From: Fragum whitleyi
Taxonomy: Eukaryota > Mollusca > Bivalvia > Cardiida > Cardiidae
DNA length: 64,000 nucleotides
Assembly (NCBI GenBank): GCA_948146395.1
Contig: OX411543.1
Coordinates: 70,980,948 to 71,044,947, forward strand
Direction of reading: 5' to 3'
Shown piece after piece: positions 38,101 to 42,365 of this stretch. A model generated the notes under the pieces. It worked only from the letters and a program-made list of their open reading frames with translations, was not told where the DNA came from and did no database searches. The position numbers were made by a program, and so were the translations under genes. Position 1 is the first letter of the stretch, and each line of letters begins with the position of its first letter.

Positions 38101-40875
38101 TATCCACAACATAGAGTTTCATTTAGAAATAAAGACTTAAGGCTGGCTTTACGCCCTCTTATCTGTATCTCTGTAGATATGCTAACAAAATCATAAGCAT
38201 ACTGTGAGTAAGTTGTCGTAGATAATTTGGTGTAGAAAGAACTTATTGATGAATTACTGCTTGACTTATTCATTCTCTTTCCGTTTACAGGCAATGTGTA
38301 TAAATTTCGAGCAGGGACTCAAGCTCAAGCCCTGATGTGGTGTAGACATTTAAGTGAGGCTTCCAAAAAGTACCAGTCAAGGGTAGGCATAGTTTTTTTA
38401 GCTCACCTGAGCACAAAGTGCTCAAGGTGAGCTATTGTGATCACTCACCGTCCGTCCATCGTCCGTCCGTCCGTCTGTCCGTCAACAATTTTTTTAAACA
38501 TCTTCTCCTCCTAAACCACTGGGCCAATCAAGCTGAAACTTGGCAGGGATGTTCCTTGGGTGAAGCTCTTCAAAAGTTGTTAAAAGAATTTAATTCTATA
38601 AATAACTCTGGTTGCCATGGTAACAGAAAGGCCAAAAATGGGCGAAAATCTTAGAAAAAATTCTTCTCCTCCTAAACCACTGGACCAATCAAGCTGAAAC
38701 TTGGCAGAGATGTTCCTTGGGTGAAGCTCTTCAAAAGTTGTTAAAATAATTGAATTTCATAAAAACTCTGGTTTCCATGTAACGGAAAGGTTTAAAAATG
38801 GCTGAAAATTGCCAAAAATCGTAGAAAAAATTATTCTCCTCCTTGAACACTGGATGAATCAAGCTGAAACTTGGCAGAGATGATCCTTGGGTGAAGCTCT
38901 TCAAAAGTTGTTAAAAGAATTTAATTTCATAATAGACTCTGGTTTCCATGGTAACGAAAAAGGTAGAAAAATGGCCGAAAATTGCTGAAAATCTTAAAAA
39001 AATTATTTTCCTCCTTAAACACTGGACCAATCAAGCTGAAACTTGGCAGAGATGGTCCTTGGGTGAAGCTCTTCAAAAGTTGTTAATAGAATTTAATTTC
39101 ATAAAAAACTCTGGTTTCCATGAAAACGGAAAGGTTGAAAAATGGCCGAAATTGGGTGAAAATCTTAGAAAAAATTCTTCTCCTCCTAAAGCACTAGGCC
39201 AATCAAGCTTAAACTTGGCAGGGATGTTCCTTGGGTTAAGTTCTTCACAAGTTGTCGAAAGAATTTAATTTCGTTAAAAACTCTGGATTGCACGGTAACA
39301 GAAAGGCTGAAAAATGGCCGATAATTGCTGGAAATTTTAGAAAAACTTCTTCTTTTCCTAAACTGCTTGGCTGATTAAGCTGAAACTTATTAGGGATGTT
39401 CTTTGGGTGAAGCTCTACCATAATTGTAAAAGTAATTTTATTCAATCAAAATCTCTGGTTTCCATGGTATTGGAAATGTCAAAATATTGCCAAAAATCTC
39501 AGAGAAGGTTAATCATTGCCTAAACTATTGGGCATATCTTAAACTTGGCAGGGATATTCTTAAGGTTTTAAGTCTACTAAACTTGTTAAAAGAATTCAAT
39601 TCCATCAATAACTTTGGTTGAAATTATAAAGAAAATCAAATTGCAGTAGGAGGAAATTAAAGTTTTTCTTTTAAATCCACCCTAAATGTACATCAGACAA
39701 TCTCTGGTATTTATAAAATGGTTGACAAGTTATGAGTTGACTTACTCAGGTGAGCGATATAGGACCATCATGGTCCTCTTGTTTAGTTTTTCCAGTCAGT
39801 GATTTCTGTGATTACTTTGAAACTTTTAAAGATACAATGCTCATTTACGCATGATGATAGGTCTGAATGGTACCAAGGTAGTGGTCATGTGATAAGGTAA
39901 AGGTCGTCTGTCATAGTCAAGGTTTAGAAAAAATGCTGTTTTGGGACATTTGTATTTCACAAACACAGCTTGTTTGGTATACATTAGAACTTGATTTCAT
40001 GAATTAATTGCAGATTTAGTGTTGTATTAGAACATTAGTCCCTTACCTATCTGTCCCTGCATTCAGGATGTTTAACAGTACAAACTGTTTGCTAATTAAA
40101 ACCTCATCTGTAAAGTTCAAAGATTTGAAGATCTTGGGATTTAATACAGGAAAAAAAATAGTGGAATAGAAGAAAATGAATGTTATGAACATCATGATAT
40201 CATCTAAACAAATACTTTGGCTGTTGTTCTTGGAGTCAAAAATGTGTTATAAAGCATAAAACAGTCATTTAGCCGACCAAGGATCATTAATAACATTTCG
40301 TTTGTCAAGACAAGTTTGTCTTAGACAATATCTCTTGACCAGGGTTTGACACCAACTACTTTTTGCCACCAGCCTGAAGGACCTGTACGCCCTTCATATT
40401 ACAGGTCCTCTTTGTTAAAGCAGGCCCTGTTAGAAATCCATGTTTGATTTTTAGCAATTTACGGGATAAATTACAAGGAAAACATTGTTTGAAAAAAAGA
40501 AATTGCTTTTTTTCCACAATGTTTTCCCTTGGGCAATACAAATTTGAGTATTGGAAACTCAACTTTTTTTTTCAAAACTGGACAGATTGGAAATACTTAG
40601 TTCTACCATTAACTACAGGCCTGAAGGACCTGCGAATTGGTAACATCTACCAGTCCTCCCTAAAGTCCACAGGTCTCGGGCCTGAGGACTGGTGTAAGTG
40701 TCGATCCCTGTTGCCTCATCATTACCCCTGGAGATGAGAGATCCTATGTAATATTGTGAGTGACCTACTATAGCTTACCGGGTATTTCTAGTCGTTGTTT
40801 TCAGGTTAAGGTCGCCCACTTACAAAATATCTTGTGTAATTTCAGGCACCATCAAATTTGATGTCATTTGACTGA
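5052..40875 (+). CDS. RALGPS: RalGPS-type Ral guanine nucleotide exchange factor (RasGEF + PH), 16 exons, 5' end missing
   Basis: The exons are 5052-5165, 7380-7430, 9778-9861, 13295-13384, 15840-15932, 16843-16966, 20770-20901, 21574-21664, 22800-22979, 27208-27359, 29682-29751, 32145-32247, 35618-35710, 36476-36581, 38291-38382 and 40846-40875. All have GT-AG borders and compatible phases. They total 1605 nt (534 residues plus stop); vertebrate RALGPS1 is about 557 residues. Family knowledge: RalGPS proteins load GTP onto RalA/RalB and reach membranes through a C-terminal PH domain. Visible domains are a RasGEF/CDC25 domain at about residues 22-262, a Ser/Pro-rich linker (about 263-405), a PH domain (about 408-522) and the conserved tail NLMSFD. 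The N-terminal coding exon(s) and promoter were not found in 1-5051 and probably lie upstream. The introns are loaded with repeats. Ortholog identity is from residue-level recall of the family, not a search. Confidence 0.94.
5182..6076. mobile_element. Large fold-back element with nested hairpins
   Basis: Outer arms 5182-5350 and 5908-6076 are imperfect inverted repeats (CAAATATC..GTGTGATAA versus TTATC..ACGGATATTTG). Inside are two hairpins (5385-5510 and 5765-5910) built from GAGAATTGATAATTGTCGAG and its complement, separated by about 250 bp. A second, single-hairpin copy lies at 52513-52860. Confidence 0.8.
6148..6726. mobile_element. Terminal-inverted-repeat element (TACTGTAAACGG ... CCGTTTACAGTA)
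   Basis: Perfect 12-bp terminal inverted repeats bound 579 bp. Subterminal regions repeat TTGGCGGTG and GATTAATTTTGGCGCATCTTA motifs in opposite orientation. There is no coding capacity, so it is a MITE-type element. Confidence 0.88.
7380..7430 (+). CDS. RALGPS: RalGPS exon 2
   Basis: This is a 51-nt exon between atattacag and GTGAGT, phase 0. It encodes [17 protein letters not shown], the 'QIT-LMD-F-I-P-E' block of RasGEF domains. Confidence 0.94.
7478..7731. mobile_element. MITE-like element, family A, with (AT)n tract
   Basis: It has CCTGTGGGTGACATTTCC at the left and inverted AGTGTTACGCACAGGTTCAT at the right, plus the internal TGCACAGGCTGATCAGA block. A short (AT)n run at 7562-7580 lies inside. 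Confidence 0.72.
7732..9098. other. Intronic stretch without recognisable gene
   Basis: No exon-like signal was found. There is a small TCAAAGTGCTTTAAAGCTTTAAAGCACT palindrome near 8479-8506 and a TAGACTAGGATCAGA-type fragment near 8590. The 77-residue open frame at 8001 has no family features. Confidence 0.5.
9099..9273. mobile_element. MITE-like element, family B (central GACGATTCAAATGAGT palindrome)
   Basis: The central inverted block TTTGAAATTCTC / GACGATTCAAATGAGT flanked by TATTGTAG...CACAATATAGGG and an end resembling CCCCTGCTATCTGTAGCTCT define a short palindromic family. Other copies are at 13501, 27421 and 38018. Confidence 0.75.
9640..9730. repeat. Fragment of a palindromic CTGCACATxTxTGCAG repeat
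   Basis: It contains GCCTGCACATATCTGCAGTC followed by TGATCTTAGTCTACACCACC. The same module recurs at 10019-10127, 37728-37850 and, as a hairpin, 58584-58650. Confidence 0.6.
9778..9861 (+). CDS. RALGPS: RalGPS exon 3
   Basis: This is an 84-nt exon between ttttcag and GTAAGT, phase 0. It contains a Trp/Lys-rich stretch followed by [13 protein letters not shown], the conserved N-V-AFT-RFN block of the catalytic domain. Confidence 0.95.
10019..10127. repeat. Palindromic CTGCACATATGTGCAG repeat
   Basis: It opens TTAACCCTTGTTATGCTGAA and contains CCGCACATATGTGCAGTCTG then ATGTGAGTCTACACC. The shared order of modules with 37728-37850 marks a dispersed repeat. Confidence 0.65.
10354..10596. mobile_element. 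MITE with GGGCCCGAGGTTATAAAACT termini
   Basis: Long terminal inverted repeats (GGGCCCGAGGTTATAAAACT, then TTTCTCA) bound 243 bp of AT-rich non-coding DNA. A solo half copy lies at 52255-52323. Confidence 0.92.
11159..12578. mobile_element. Inverted-repeat element (CAGGGTTC ... AACCCTG) carrying an inserted tandem array
   Basis: The left end CAGGGTTCATGATTGACCC is matched by GGGTCAATGACTCCC...CACAAACCCTG on the right. GACCCCC-rich arms flank the 168-bp array at 11432-12470. The termini resemble those of 40339-40710 and 41936-42320. Confidence 0.7.
11432..12470. repeat. 168-bp tandem array bounded by CCCCCGCCGAA inverted repeats
   Basis: The landmark CCGCGCTATTTCTTGAAAAC starts at 11521, 11689, 11857, 12025 (one change), 12193 and 12361, exactly 168 bp apart each time. 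Each full unit carries TTTCAATGAAACTTGGCA (changed in some units) and TACCCGGTTCGACGGTCGAA. The array starts with a hairpin (TCCCCCGCCGAAAAAATTTT...GGGGGGGA) and a CCGTCCGTCCG run, and ends with inverted TTCGGCGGGGGTTATC. Confidence 0.95.
12790..13115. repeat. Dispersed repeat with GGTCGCTT motifs
   Basis: Opposed motifs AAGCGACCACTTA (left) and GGTCGCTTAATG / GGTCGCTTGAGCAAGATTGA (right) suggest a degenerate inverted-repeat element. A similar AAGCAACCAC-rich segment lies at 23265-23580. The borders are uncertain. Confidence 0.5.
13130..13245. repeat. Degenerate CCCTGCATTCAGGATGT palindromic repeat
   Basis: It contains CCCTGCATTCAGGATGTGCA and CCACTTTGCACACAAGTATA, the arms of a palindrome better preserved at 57109-57220. 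It lies immediately before RalGPS exon 4. Confidence 0.55.
13295..13384 (+). CDS. RALGPS: RalGPS exon 4
   Basis: This is a 90-nt exon between ctgttacag and GTAAGA, phase 0. It encodes the [10 protein letters not shown] segment and [12 protein letters not shown], the R-E-L-FIKIAK helix of CDC25 domains. Confidence 0.95.
13501..13680. mobile_element. MITE-like element, family B
   Basis: Terminal AGAGATACAGATAAGAGG is matched by CCCCCTCTTTCTATAGCTCT. The centre has TATGTTGTTGCTACCCATTG / TGAGTACCAACAATGTAG. Confidence 0.8.
14242..15823 (+). mobile_element. HINE-like element (Helentron-type), tandem ~160-190-bp core
   Basis: It starts AGCTCACCTGAGCACAAAGT, with the matching hairpin arm, then (CGTC)n-like DNA. 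About seven tandem units follow, each with CTCCTCCTTAACCACTGG-type and GCTGAAACTTGGCAGAGATG-type landmarks. It ends TACTCAGGTGAGCAATA, stem-loop AGGACCATCATGGTCCT, CTTGTTT. It abuts RalGPS exon 5. Open frames inside are repeat-derived. Confidence 0.85.
15840..15932 (+). CDS. RALGPS: RalGPS exon 5
   Basis: This is a 93-nt exon between ttctttcag and GTAAGT, phase 0. It contains [20 protein letters not shown] followed by the strictly RasGEF-like IFRLSKTW. The acceptor lies only about 16 bp after the 3' end of a HINE-like repeat (14242-15823). Confidence 0.96.
16490..16564. repeat. Perfect-stem hairpin (GGCAGTTACAACTG)
   Basis: GATGGCTCAG...CAGTTGTAACTGCCTATA pairs with TATAGGCAGTTACAACTG...CTGAGCCATC around a tiny loop near 16530. 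A second copy is at 21878-21949 and a half copy near 57930-57970. Confidence 0.92.
16565..16760 (+). mobile_element. Degenerate SINE body/tail fragment
   Basis: It contains GATTCCATGGTTAGGTGCTC, and an end like GAAATATTATTAAAGTTGCC then TTTAAACCACATTCA. These are diverged matches to the body and tail of the SINEs at 36698 and 42366. Confidence 0.55.
16843..16966 (+). CDS. RALGPS: RalGPS exon 6
   Basis: This is a 124-nt exon between ttttcag and GTAAAA. It starts in phase 0 and ends after one base of a Gly codon. It encodes the helical segment [20 protein letters not shown] and ends with LPCIPYLG, the conserved P-IPYLG catalytic-core motif. Confidence 0.94.
17023..17250. mobile_element. MITE, family A, best-preserved copy
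   Basis: Near-perfect terminal inverted repeats, GAGCCAGTGTGTGACATTTC / GAAATGTCACACACTGGCTC (plus CAACAATTT), bound about 225 bp. The central TGTGGATGCACAGGCTAGCC block is shared with all other copies. Confidence 0.92.
17251..18128. other. AT-rich intron, nothing recognised
   Basis: No repeat family, RNA or exon could be identified here. Confidence 0.5.
18129..18445 (+). mobile_element. Dispersed repeat with ATGCCCCC ... GGGGGCAT ends
   Basis: It opens ATGCCCCCGCATTGATAATA, CAGGGCATATTG, then TCTATCTGTCTG-rich DNA, and closes TGCTGTTTTGGGGGCATTTG, TATTTCACAA. Diverged or truncated relatives lie at 27945-28190, 31840-31980 and 39800-39970. Confidence 0.7.
18446..19569. other. AT-rich intron, nothing recognised
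   Basis: No convincing gene, RNA or repeat border was found. The 64-residue minus-strand frame at 19255-19449 has no family features. Confidence 0.45.
19570..20172 (+). mobile_element. HINE-like element, 3'-truncated, ~130-bp tandem core
   Basis: The 5' end AGCTTACCTGAGCACATCAT...CTCAAGGTGAGCTTATGTGA is followed by GTCGTCCGTCG-type DNA and about four tandem units with GGCCACAAATA, GAAACTTGGTCAGAATG-type and AACCCTATCGAAAATGGGAA landmarks. No terminal stem-loop is present. Confidence 0.78.
20511..20769 (+). repeat. RALGPS: Two tandem 115-bp partial duplicates of RalGPS exon 7 and its acceptor
   Basis: The exon-like segment beginning at 20770 is repeated at 20655 and 20540, exactly 115 bp apart each time, together with the preceding intron end. 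Copy 2 keeps a good acceptor (aatttcag). Copy 1 has a weaker ttgag. Both copies keep the TTGACAGACCTTGTATATAT stretch (with small changes) but diverge after about 45 bp and have no GTAAG-type donor. Because 115 is not a multiple of three, using the copy-2 acceptor would lengthen the exon out of frame and create an early stop near 20858. These are probably non-functional duplicates or decoy/poison acceptors. Confidence 0.88.
20770..20901 (+). CDS. RALGPS: RalGPS exon 7
   Basis: This is a 132-nt exon between aatttcag and GTAAGG, with two bases completing a Gly codon and one left over. It encodes [14 protein letters not shown] and [16 protein letters not shown], the continuation of the RasGEF core. 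It is preceded by two 115-bp tandem partial copies of its own acceptor and 5' half (20540-20769). This third copy is the only one with a donor and a full family-like sequence. Confidence 0.95.
20985..21256. repeat. Repeat remnant with a 3'-end/5'-start junction of HINE-like elements
   Basis: A repeat-like segment ends in GGCCCTCTTGTT (21224-21235), directly followed by AGCTCCCCTGAGCACATGA, the 5' start motif of the HINE-like family. No coding evidence. Confidence 0.5.
21574..21664 (+). CDS. RALGPS: RalGPS exon 8 (end of RasGEF domain)
   Basis: This is a 91-nt exon between cattttgtag and GTAAGT, phase in 1, phase out 2. It encodes [18 protein letters not shown], very close to the vertebrate RalGPS sequence that ends the catalytic domain. 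Confidence 0.96.
21878..21949. repeat. Perfect-stem hairpin, second copy
   Basis: CAGTTGTAACTGCCTATA and TATAGGCAGTTACAACTG arms are flanked by GGCTTAG / CTGAGCC. It is the same family as 16490-16564. Confidence 0.92.
22272..22784. mobile_element. Dispersed element, family C (GGATATTGAATGAGTG...)
   Basis: It matches 43672-44068 along its length: GGATATTGAATGAGTGRTCA, AACAGATTAAAACGAGGC, GTTTTAGATGACTAGTTTGA, CTAGTGTAATAACA and TTATTTCACTCCC blocks occur in the same order. Ends GAATGAGTG / CACTCCC suggest short inverted termini. It stops 15 bp before RalGPS exon 9. Confidence 0.8.
22800..22979 (+). CDS. RALGPS: RalGPS exon 9 (linker)
   Basis: This is a 180-nt exon between cctttag and GTAAGT. 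It starts with KLSLRLEPP, matching the family's post-catalytic segment. A variable Ser/Pro/His-rich linker follows, ending in HRKTKSLSA, comparable to the HRKSHSLG motif of vertebrates. The classical PxxP SH3-binding motif is not clearly conserved. A dispersed repeat ends 15 bp before the exon. Confidence 0.93.
23010..23765. repeat. Repeated TGTAGGTAGATCTTAGGCTAC-type modules and AAGCAACCAC segment
   Basis: TAGGTTGATCTTAGGCTTCA-type modules with CTCCTG(T/C)C..AAAATAGT and TTTGTCTATCTGTTACA occur at 23015-23125 and 23660-23765. Between them is the AAGCAACCAC-rich segment (23265-23580). The 22960-22990 exon-9 end is weakly echoed at 23140-23165 (AAAAGTCTTAGTTCAAAGTA). Confidence 0.55.
23794..24942 (+). 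mobile_element. HINE-like element, ~130-bp tandem core
   Basis: It has a diverged 5' hairpin (AGCCCACCTTAGCACATCAT...CTAGGTGAGCAATTG), then tandem units with GAGGCCACAAATA and AACTTGGTTAGAATATTGGC landmarks. The 3' end is AAGGTGAGCAATATAGGACC, ATCATGGTCCCTTGTTT. Confidence 0.8.
25102..25343. mobile_element. Fold-back element with tRNA-like arms
   Basis: Long imperfect inverted repeats: TGTCCTCAACCGAAGCATAG...TGAGCCAGTGTCAA pairs with TTGACACTGGCTCGCATTGG...AGGACA. The inner arms contain GGCTCAGTGGTTAGTGCATT then GGACTTGTAA, resembling the D-arm/box A of a tRNA, and its complement. Confidence 0.82.
25690..25890 (+). mobile_element. SINE, 5'-truncated, diverged
   Basis: It lacks the tRNA head. 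The body AGATAGCAGCTGGAGGCTAG, GAAAGGATGT, CCAGGAATCCATTGTTAGGT and the tail GATTGTTGAAAGCAATGCAA match the full SINEs at 36698 and 42366. Confidence 0.82.
26339..26584. mobile_element. MITE-like element, family A
   Basis: ATATGAGCCTGTGCAAGAAA is at the left. GAAATGTCACACAAAGGCTC, ATAT is at the right, inverted. TGATGCACAGGCTGGTCAGA is at the centre. Confidence 0.82.
27208..27359 (+). CDS. RALGPS: RalGPS exon 10 (linker)
   Basis: It ends at a GTGAGA donor and encodes [14 protein letters not shown], matching the [12 protein letters not shown] motif of vertebrate RalGPS. The start is ambiguous. Acceptors after 27207 (cttgtcccag, chosen for its pyrimidine tract), 27216 (tttcctcag) and 27192 all preserve the frame. 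With the chosen start the exon is 152 nt. Confidence 0.88.
27421..27610. mobile_element. MITE, family B, with perfect central palindrome
   Basis: Ends AGAGCTACAGATGGAGGGGT / ACCCCTCTTATCTGTTCCTCT. The centre TACTCATTTGAATCGTCT / AGACGATTCAAATAAGTA is a near-perfect palindrome. A second, partial copy follows at 27650-27760. Confidence 0.85.
27945..28195. repeat. Diverged repeat related to the ATGCCCCC family
   Basis: It ends CTTATGGGGGGCATTAAATG and contains CATATCTCAAAAGGTATACA and CAGAATCATGAAACTTCACA. It is comparable to 18129-18445 but old. Confidence 0.5.
28343..29335 (+). mobile_element. HINE-like element, ~165-bp tandem core (CCCGGGCGCA type)
   Basis: It starts AGCTCACCTGAGCACAAAGT with its matching arm. 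Tandem units contain CATATTTGGTATGTAGCATC, CCAAGTTTGTTCATATCAAG and GGGCT(C/T)..CCGGGCGCA. It ends CGCAGGTGAGCGATC, stem-loop AGGACCATCATGGTCCT, CTTGTTT. It has the same core as 48207-49143. Confidence 0.85.
29487..29520. mobile_element. Solo end of MITE family A
   Basis: ATGAGCCTGTGTGTGATAAT then TCCAACAATTTTG is one terminus of the family without its partner. Confidence 0.6.
29682..29751 (+). CDS. RALGPS: RalGPS exon 11 (acidic linker)
   Basis: This is a 70-nt exon between ccaattccag and GTAGGT. It encodes an acidic Ser/Thr-rich stretch with [10 protein letters not shown]. It was placed because both borders and phases fit exons 10 and 12. The linker itself is not strongly conserved. Confidence 0.85.
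29847..31430 (+). mobile_element. Repeat of the AGTCCCCTACAGGCGAAAGC family, split by an insertion
   Basis: It opens with the hairpin AGTCCCCTACAGGCGAAAGC / CGAAGGGGACT, then GCGCTCCGTCCGTCTG. Its body resumes at about 31130 (GCTGATTTTTGGTATGTGAG, TTCCGGTCCATTGATTTTTG). It ends near AATCCGATAGGGGACTTGGT. The interior is occupied by a HINE-like tandem array (29937-31130). Confidence 0.65.
29937..31130 (+). mobile_element. HINE-like element truncated at both ends, ~165-bp tandem core
   Basis: It begins within the 5' hairpin (CGTGCTCAGGTGAGCTTTTG), has CGTCCGGCGTCCG DNA and about six units with CACCAGGTGCGGAGCACCAG-type, GGGGGGAGGGGGTAGTACTT and AGACTTGAAAATTGGCATGG landmarks. It breaks off after ATGACCAGGGGAGGA, without the terminal stem-loop. 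Confidence 0.75.
31888..31949. repeat. Perfect 31-bp tandem duplication
   Basis: The unit AATAATCTGAAATAACTAAG...ATGTCAT occurs at 31888-31918 and again, identically, at 31919-31949. Confidence 0.97.
32145..32247 (+). CDS. RALGPS: RalGPS exon 12 (PH domain start)
   Basis: This is a 103-nt exon between gtgtttcag and GTAAGA. It encodes [15 protein letters not shown], equivalent to the PH-domain opening LRRKTLLKEGRKP of vertebrate RalGPS. Confidence 0.94.
32823..35365 (+). mobile_element. HINE-like element, 2.5 kb, about 13 tandem ~165-bp units
   Basis: The 5' end AGCTCACCTGAGCACGAAGT, CGTCCGGCGTCCGTCCG and AACTACTGGGCCAATTAACT leads into units recognised by CACCAGGTGCGGAGC near 33201, 33364, 33698, 34030, 34361, 34694, 34858 and 35020. 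The 3' end is TCTCAGGTGAGCGACCC, stem-loop AGGGCCAACGGCCCT, CTTGTTT. The 72-residue minus-strand frames are antisense readings of the units. Confidence 0.88.
35618..35710 (+). CDS. RALGPS: RalGPS exon 13 (PH domain core)
   Basis: This is a 93-nt exon between tatttcag and GTAAGT, phase 0. It contains [19 protein letters not shown], the beta-strands of a PH domain with its W-R-W pattern, followed by the LRGTDR motif found in RalGPS. Confidence 0.96.
35805..36165. mobile_element. Probable inverted-repeat element with AAGAAAATGCTGTAAGCCAGC core
   Basis: CTTGATCATGGACAAGTAAA / TACTTGCCCGCAAGTGG and the central hairpin AAAATGCT..AGCATTTTCT flanked by GAAAACATTGG suggest a relative of 40339-40710 and 41936-42320. 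Overlapping small frames on both strands are palindrome artefacts. Confidence 0.5.
36476..36581 (+). CDS. RALGPS: RalGPS exon 14 (PH domain)
   Basis: This is a 106-nt exon between tactttcag and GTATAC, phase 0 in, one base over. It encodes [19 protein letters not shown], matching the IVGWMVQLPDDPEHPDIF block of vertebrate RalGPS. Confidence 0.95.
36698..36974 (+). mobile_element. tRNA-derived SINE with 12-bp target-site duplication
   Basis: TTTTGTGACATG occurs at 36686-36697 and 36975-36986, flanking the element. The head GCCGTCATAGCGCAGTTGGT, ending GGGTTCGATC...GACGGCGGCA, is tRNA-like with box A and box B. The body has GAGGCTAGGAAAGGATGTG and CCAGCCGCCGCGATATAGCT. The tail AATGTTGAAAGCGGGGTTAA ends in (ATTC/AATC) repeats. 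It resembles molluscan SINE families; a family name is not assigned. Confidence 0.93.
37003..37280 (+). mobile_element. tRNA-derived SINE, old copy
   Basis: The tRNA-like head is degenerate (TTATAGCACAGCTAGTAGCA, AGTTTCAACCCCCC). The body GGGATAGCAGCTGGGTACTA, CAGGAATCCATTGTTAGGTG and tail GATTGTTGAAAGCAGCGTAA match the family. It sits directly behind the younger SINE. A further degenerate tail lies near 37320-37410. Confidence 0.82.
37728..37850. repeat. AACCCTTATTATGCTG / CTGCACATAGG repeat
   Basis: TTAACCCTTATTATGCTGTT, ATCAAGGCTAACCTGCACAT and TCAATCTGATCTGAGTATAT occur in the same order as in 10019-10127. Confidence 0.6.
38018..38175. mobile_element. MITE, family B
   Basis: GAGCTACAGATAAAGAGGG is matched by CCCTCTTATCTGTATCTCT. 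The centre is ATTTGAATTGTTTCATCGAG / ATGATTCAAATGAGTATC. Confidence 0.85.
38291..38382 (+). CDS. RALGPS: RalGPS exon 15 (PH C-terminal helix)
   Basis: This is a 92-nt exon between gtttacag and GTAGGC. It encodes [16 protein letters not shown] plus CRHLSEASK, the PH-domain C-terminal helix with its invariant Trp. A HINE-like repeat begins about 17 bp after the donor. Confidence 0.95.
38400..39783 (+). mobile_element. HINE-like element, ~180-bp tandem core
   Basis: It has the same core as 14242-15823 and 46463-47809. The 5' hairpin is AGCTCACCTGAGCACAAAGT / GCTCAAGGTGAGCT, followed by CGTCCGTCCGTCCGTCTG and about six units. Its 3' end is TACTCAGGTGAGCGATAT, AGGACCATCATGGTCCT, CTTGTTT. It begins about 17 bp after the donor of RalGPS exon 15. 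Confidence 0.9.
39800..39975. repeat. 5'-truncated repeat of the ...TTTTGGGRCATTTGTATTTCACAA family
   Basis: GATACAATGCTCATTTACGC, ATGATGATAGGTCTGAATGG and AAATGCTGTTTTGGGACATT, TGTATTTCACAA match the 3' part of 18129-18445. Confidence 0.6.
40339..40710. mobile_element. Inverted-repeat element (CCAGGGTTTGACACC ... GTGTCGATCCCTG)
   Basis: Terminal inverted repeats enclose CCTGAAGGACCTG repeats in both halves and a central AAAACATTG...AGAAATTGCTTTTTTTCC...CAATGTTTTCC hairpin. It lies in the last RalGPS intron. Confidence 0.75.
40846..40875 (+). CDS. RALGPS: RalGPS terminal coding exon 16
   Basis: After a gtaatttcag acceptor the exon reads APSNLMSFD then TGA (40873-40875). Vertebrate RalGPS proteins end in ANLMSFE, so this is the conserved C-terminus. 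An alternative acceptor 41 bp upstream (ttttcag ending at 40804) would give an 18-residue unrelated tail. The 3' UTR follows. Confidence 0.93.
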   Translation, partial: APSNLMSFD

Positions 40876-41571
40876 AGAGACAGGGTATACTCTACCTGAA
40901 TATGGACCTCTTGCCACTGTGATAAATCATGCCTTCCAAATAACCTGATTGGTCTAGACTGTCATGTGACAAGGACAGCTTTAATATGATTGGACAGTTC
41001 TTTTGTATTTGTTGCCTTGGAGAATCATGTGACCAAACTGGAGGTGTATGATTGGTTGGATTTTATCTCACATTAATGGATTTGAATTTTGAATCCATAT
41101 TGTATAGGAACTTTGATTTTAACAATTTTCTTAACCTAAATATTACTAGTCAAATTATGAAAGTATTAACAATATACATTGTAGTTGATGCTTTCCTTCA
41201 TCAGAAGTCGGAAGAAAAAGCTTTATTTCTGAAGTGAAGCTAGTAATGAAATGAAACAAAGGAAAGAAACTCAAAAACTTTGTTAAACTGCAGTTTGTTG
41301 GTTGATTACCCAAATTTCAAAACAACAACTTGAATTAAGCCTTGGCATTTTAGTTGCCACAATGATTTGCTCTTATTCATAAGGGTTTAGATACAATAGA
41401 CTCCATATGCTTTTGAAAAAGTTATTTTATATACTACCATTTTCTATTGGAGTTTCGATATTTAGACATACAACTTTCCCCCTTATTTCCTGATGTAAAT
41501 GTAAATAAAACAAATAAGTTCTTTCAAAAATGGCCAGTAAAATGAATAGGTATTTCTTTTCAAAGAATAAA
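40876..41571 (+). other. RALGPS: Probable RalGPS 3' UTR with candidate poly(A) signals
   Basis: This AT-rich stretch follows the stop codon and has no open coding signal. AATAAA hexamers lie at 41504-41509 and 41566-41571. Either could end the transcript. The true cleavage site is unknown. Confidence 0.5.
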
Positions 41572-41935
41572 ATATTTCAAATTTTCAATCCTTAAAGCCA
41601 TAGACAAAACTTTTTTTTTTTCAAAACAATCCAAGCTTTTACTACACAAAATAATTATGATGTTTTCAAAAAAAGATAGATCTCTATAAGCAAATTATCT
41701 TTTTATTAAGAAACAACATCAATAAGATGTTCTCTGAACTGTTTGATTCCCAAGAAGTAACATTAAATTAAATGTAAATTCACTACATTTTATCTCCAGC
41801 CTCTTTTAAATATTGAGATAATAAGATAAATTATTTAATACAATGTGAAAATGAAATATATCTTTTGTGATATAATCCAATTTCAGCCAGCATTTTAGAC
41901 TGGTCTGATTCAAAAGAAGTTACAGACCAGGGATT

Positions 41936-42320
41936 GACACTAACTCCTTTGAGTAGTGAGTCCATTGGACTCCAAATGTATGAAATCATGGAGTCCAAGC
42001 TCAAAGTAAGGAGTCAGATTTTCATGGGAGAACATTGTTTACAATAAGAAATTGCTTGTGACAAGCAATTTCTTGTTGTAAACAAGTTTCTCACCCAAAA
42101 AATGATAGTTTTCTATCAGAATACTTCTAGATGTAACCCAATGTATATCATCAACAAATTTTGAAGTGAAAATATCTAGAGTTTTGCCAAGGATTGAAAA
42201 GGATTGTTGAAATATTCTCTTATTCCTGGGAGTCCAACGGACTCCTTACTTGCAAAAAGTAGGAGACCCAACTGATAAACAGGGAGTCTCGCACTCCCAG
42301 ACTCCCCTTAGTGTCGAACC
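41936..42320. mobile_element. Inverted-repeat element (CAGGGATTGACACTAACTCC ... TTAGTGTCGAACC)
   Basis: The arms carry GAGTCCATTGGACTCC / GGGAGTCCAACGGACTCC motifs. The centre holds a perfect hairpin AAGAAATTGCTTGTGACAAG, CAATTTCTT. Same family as 40339-40710. Confidence 0.78.
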
Positions 42321-42365
42321 ATGCAGACACTCATTCAAGTGTGTATAACATCCAATAATGAATAC

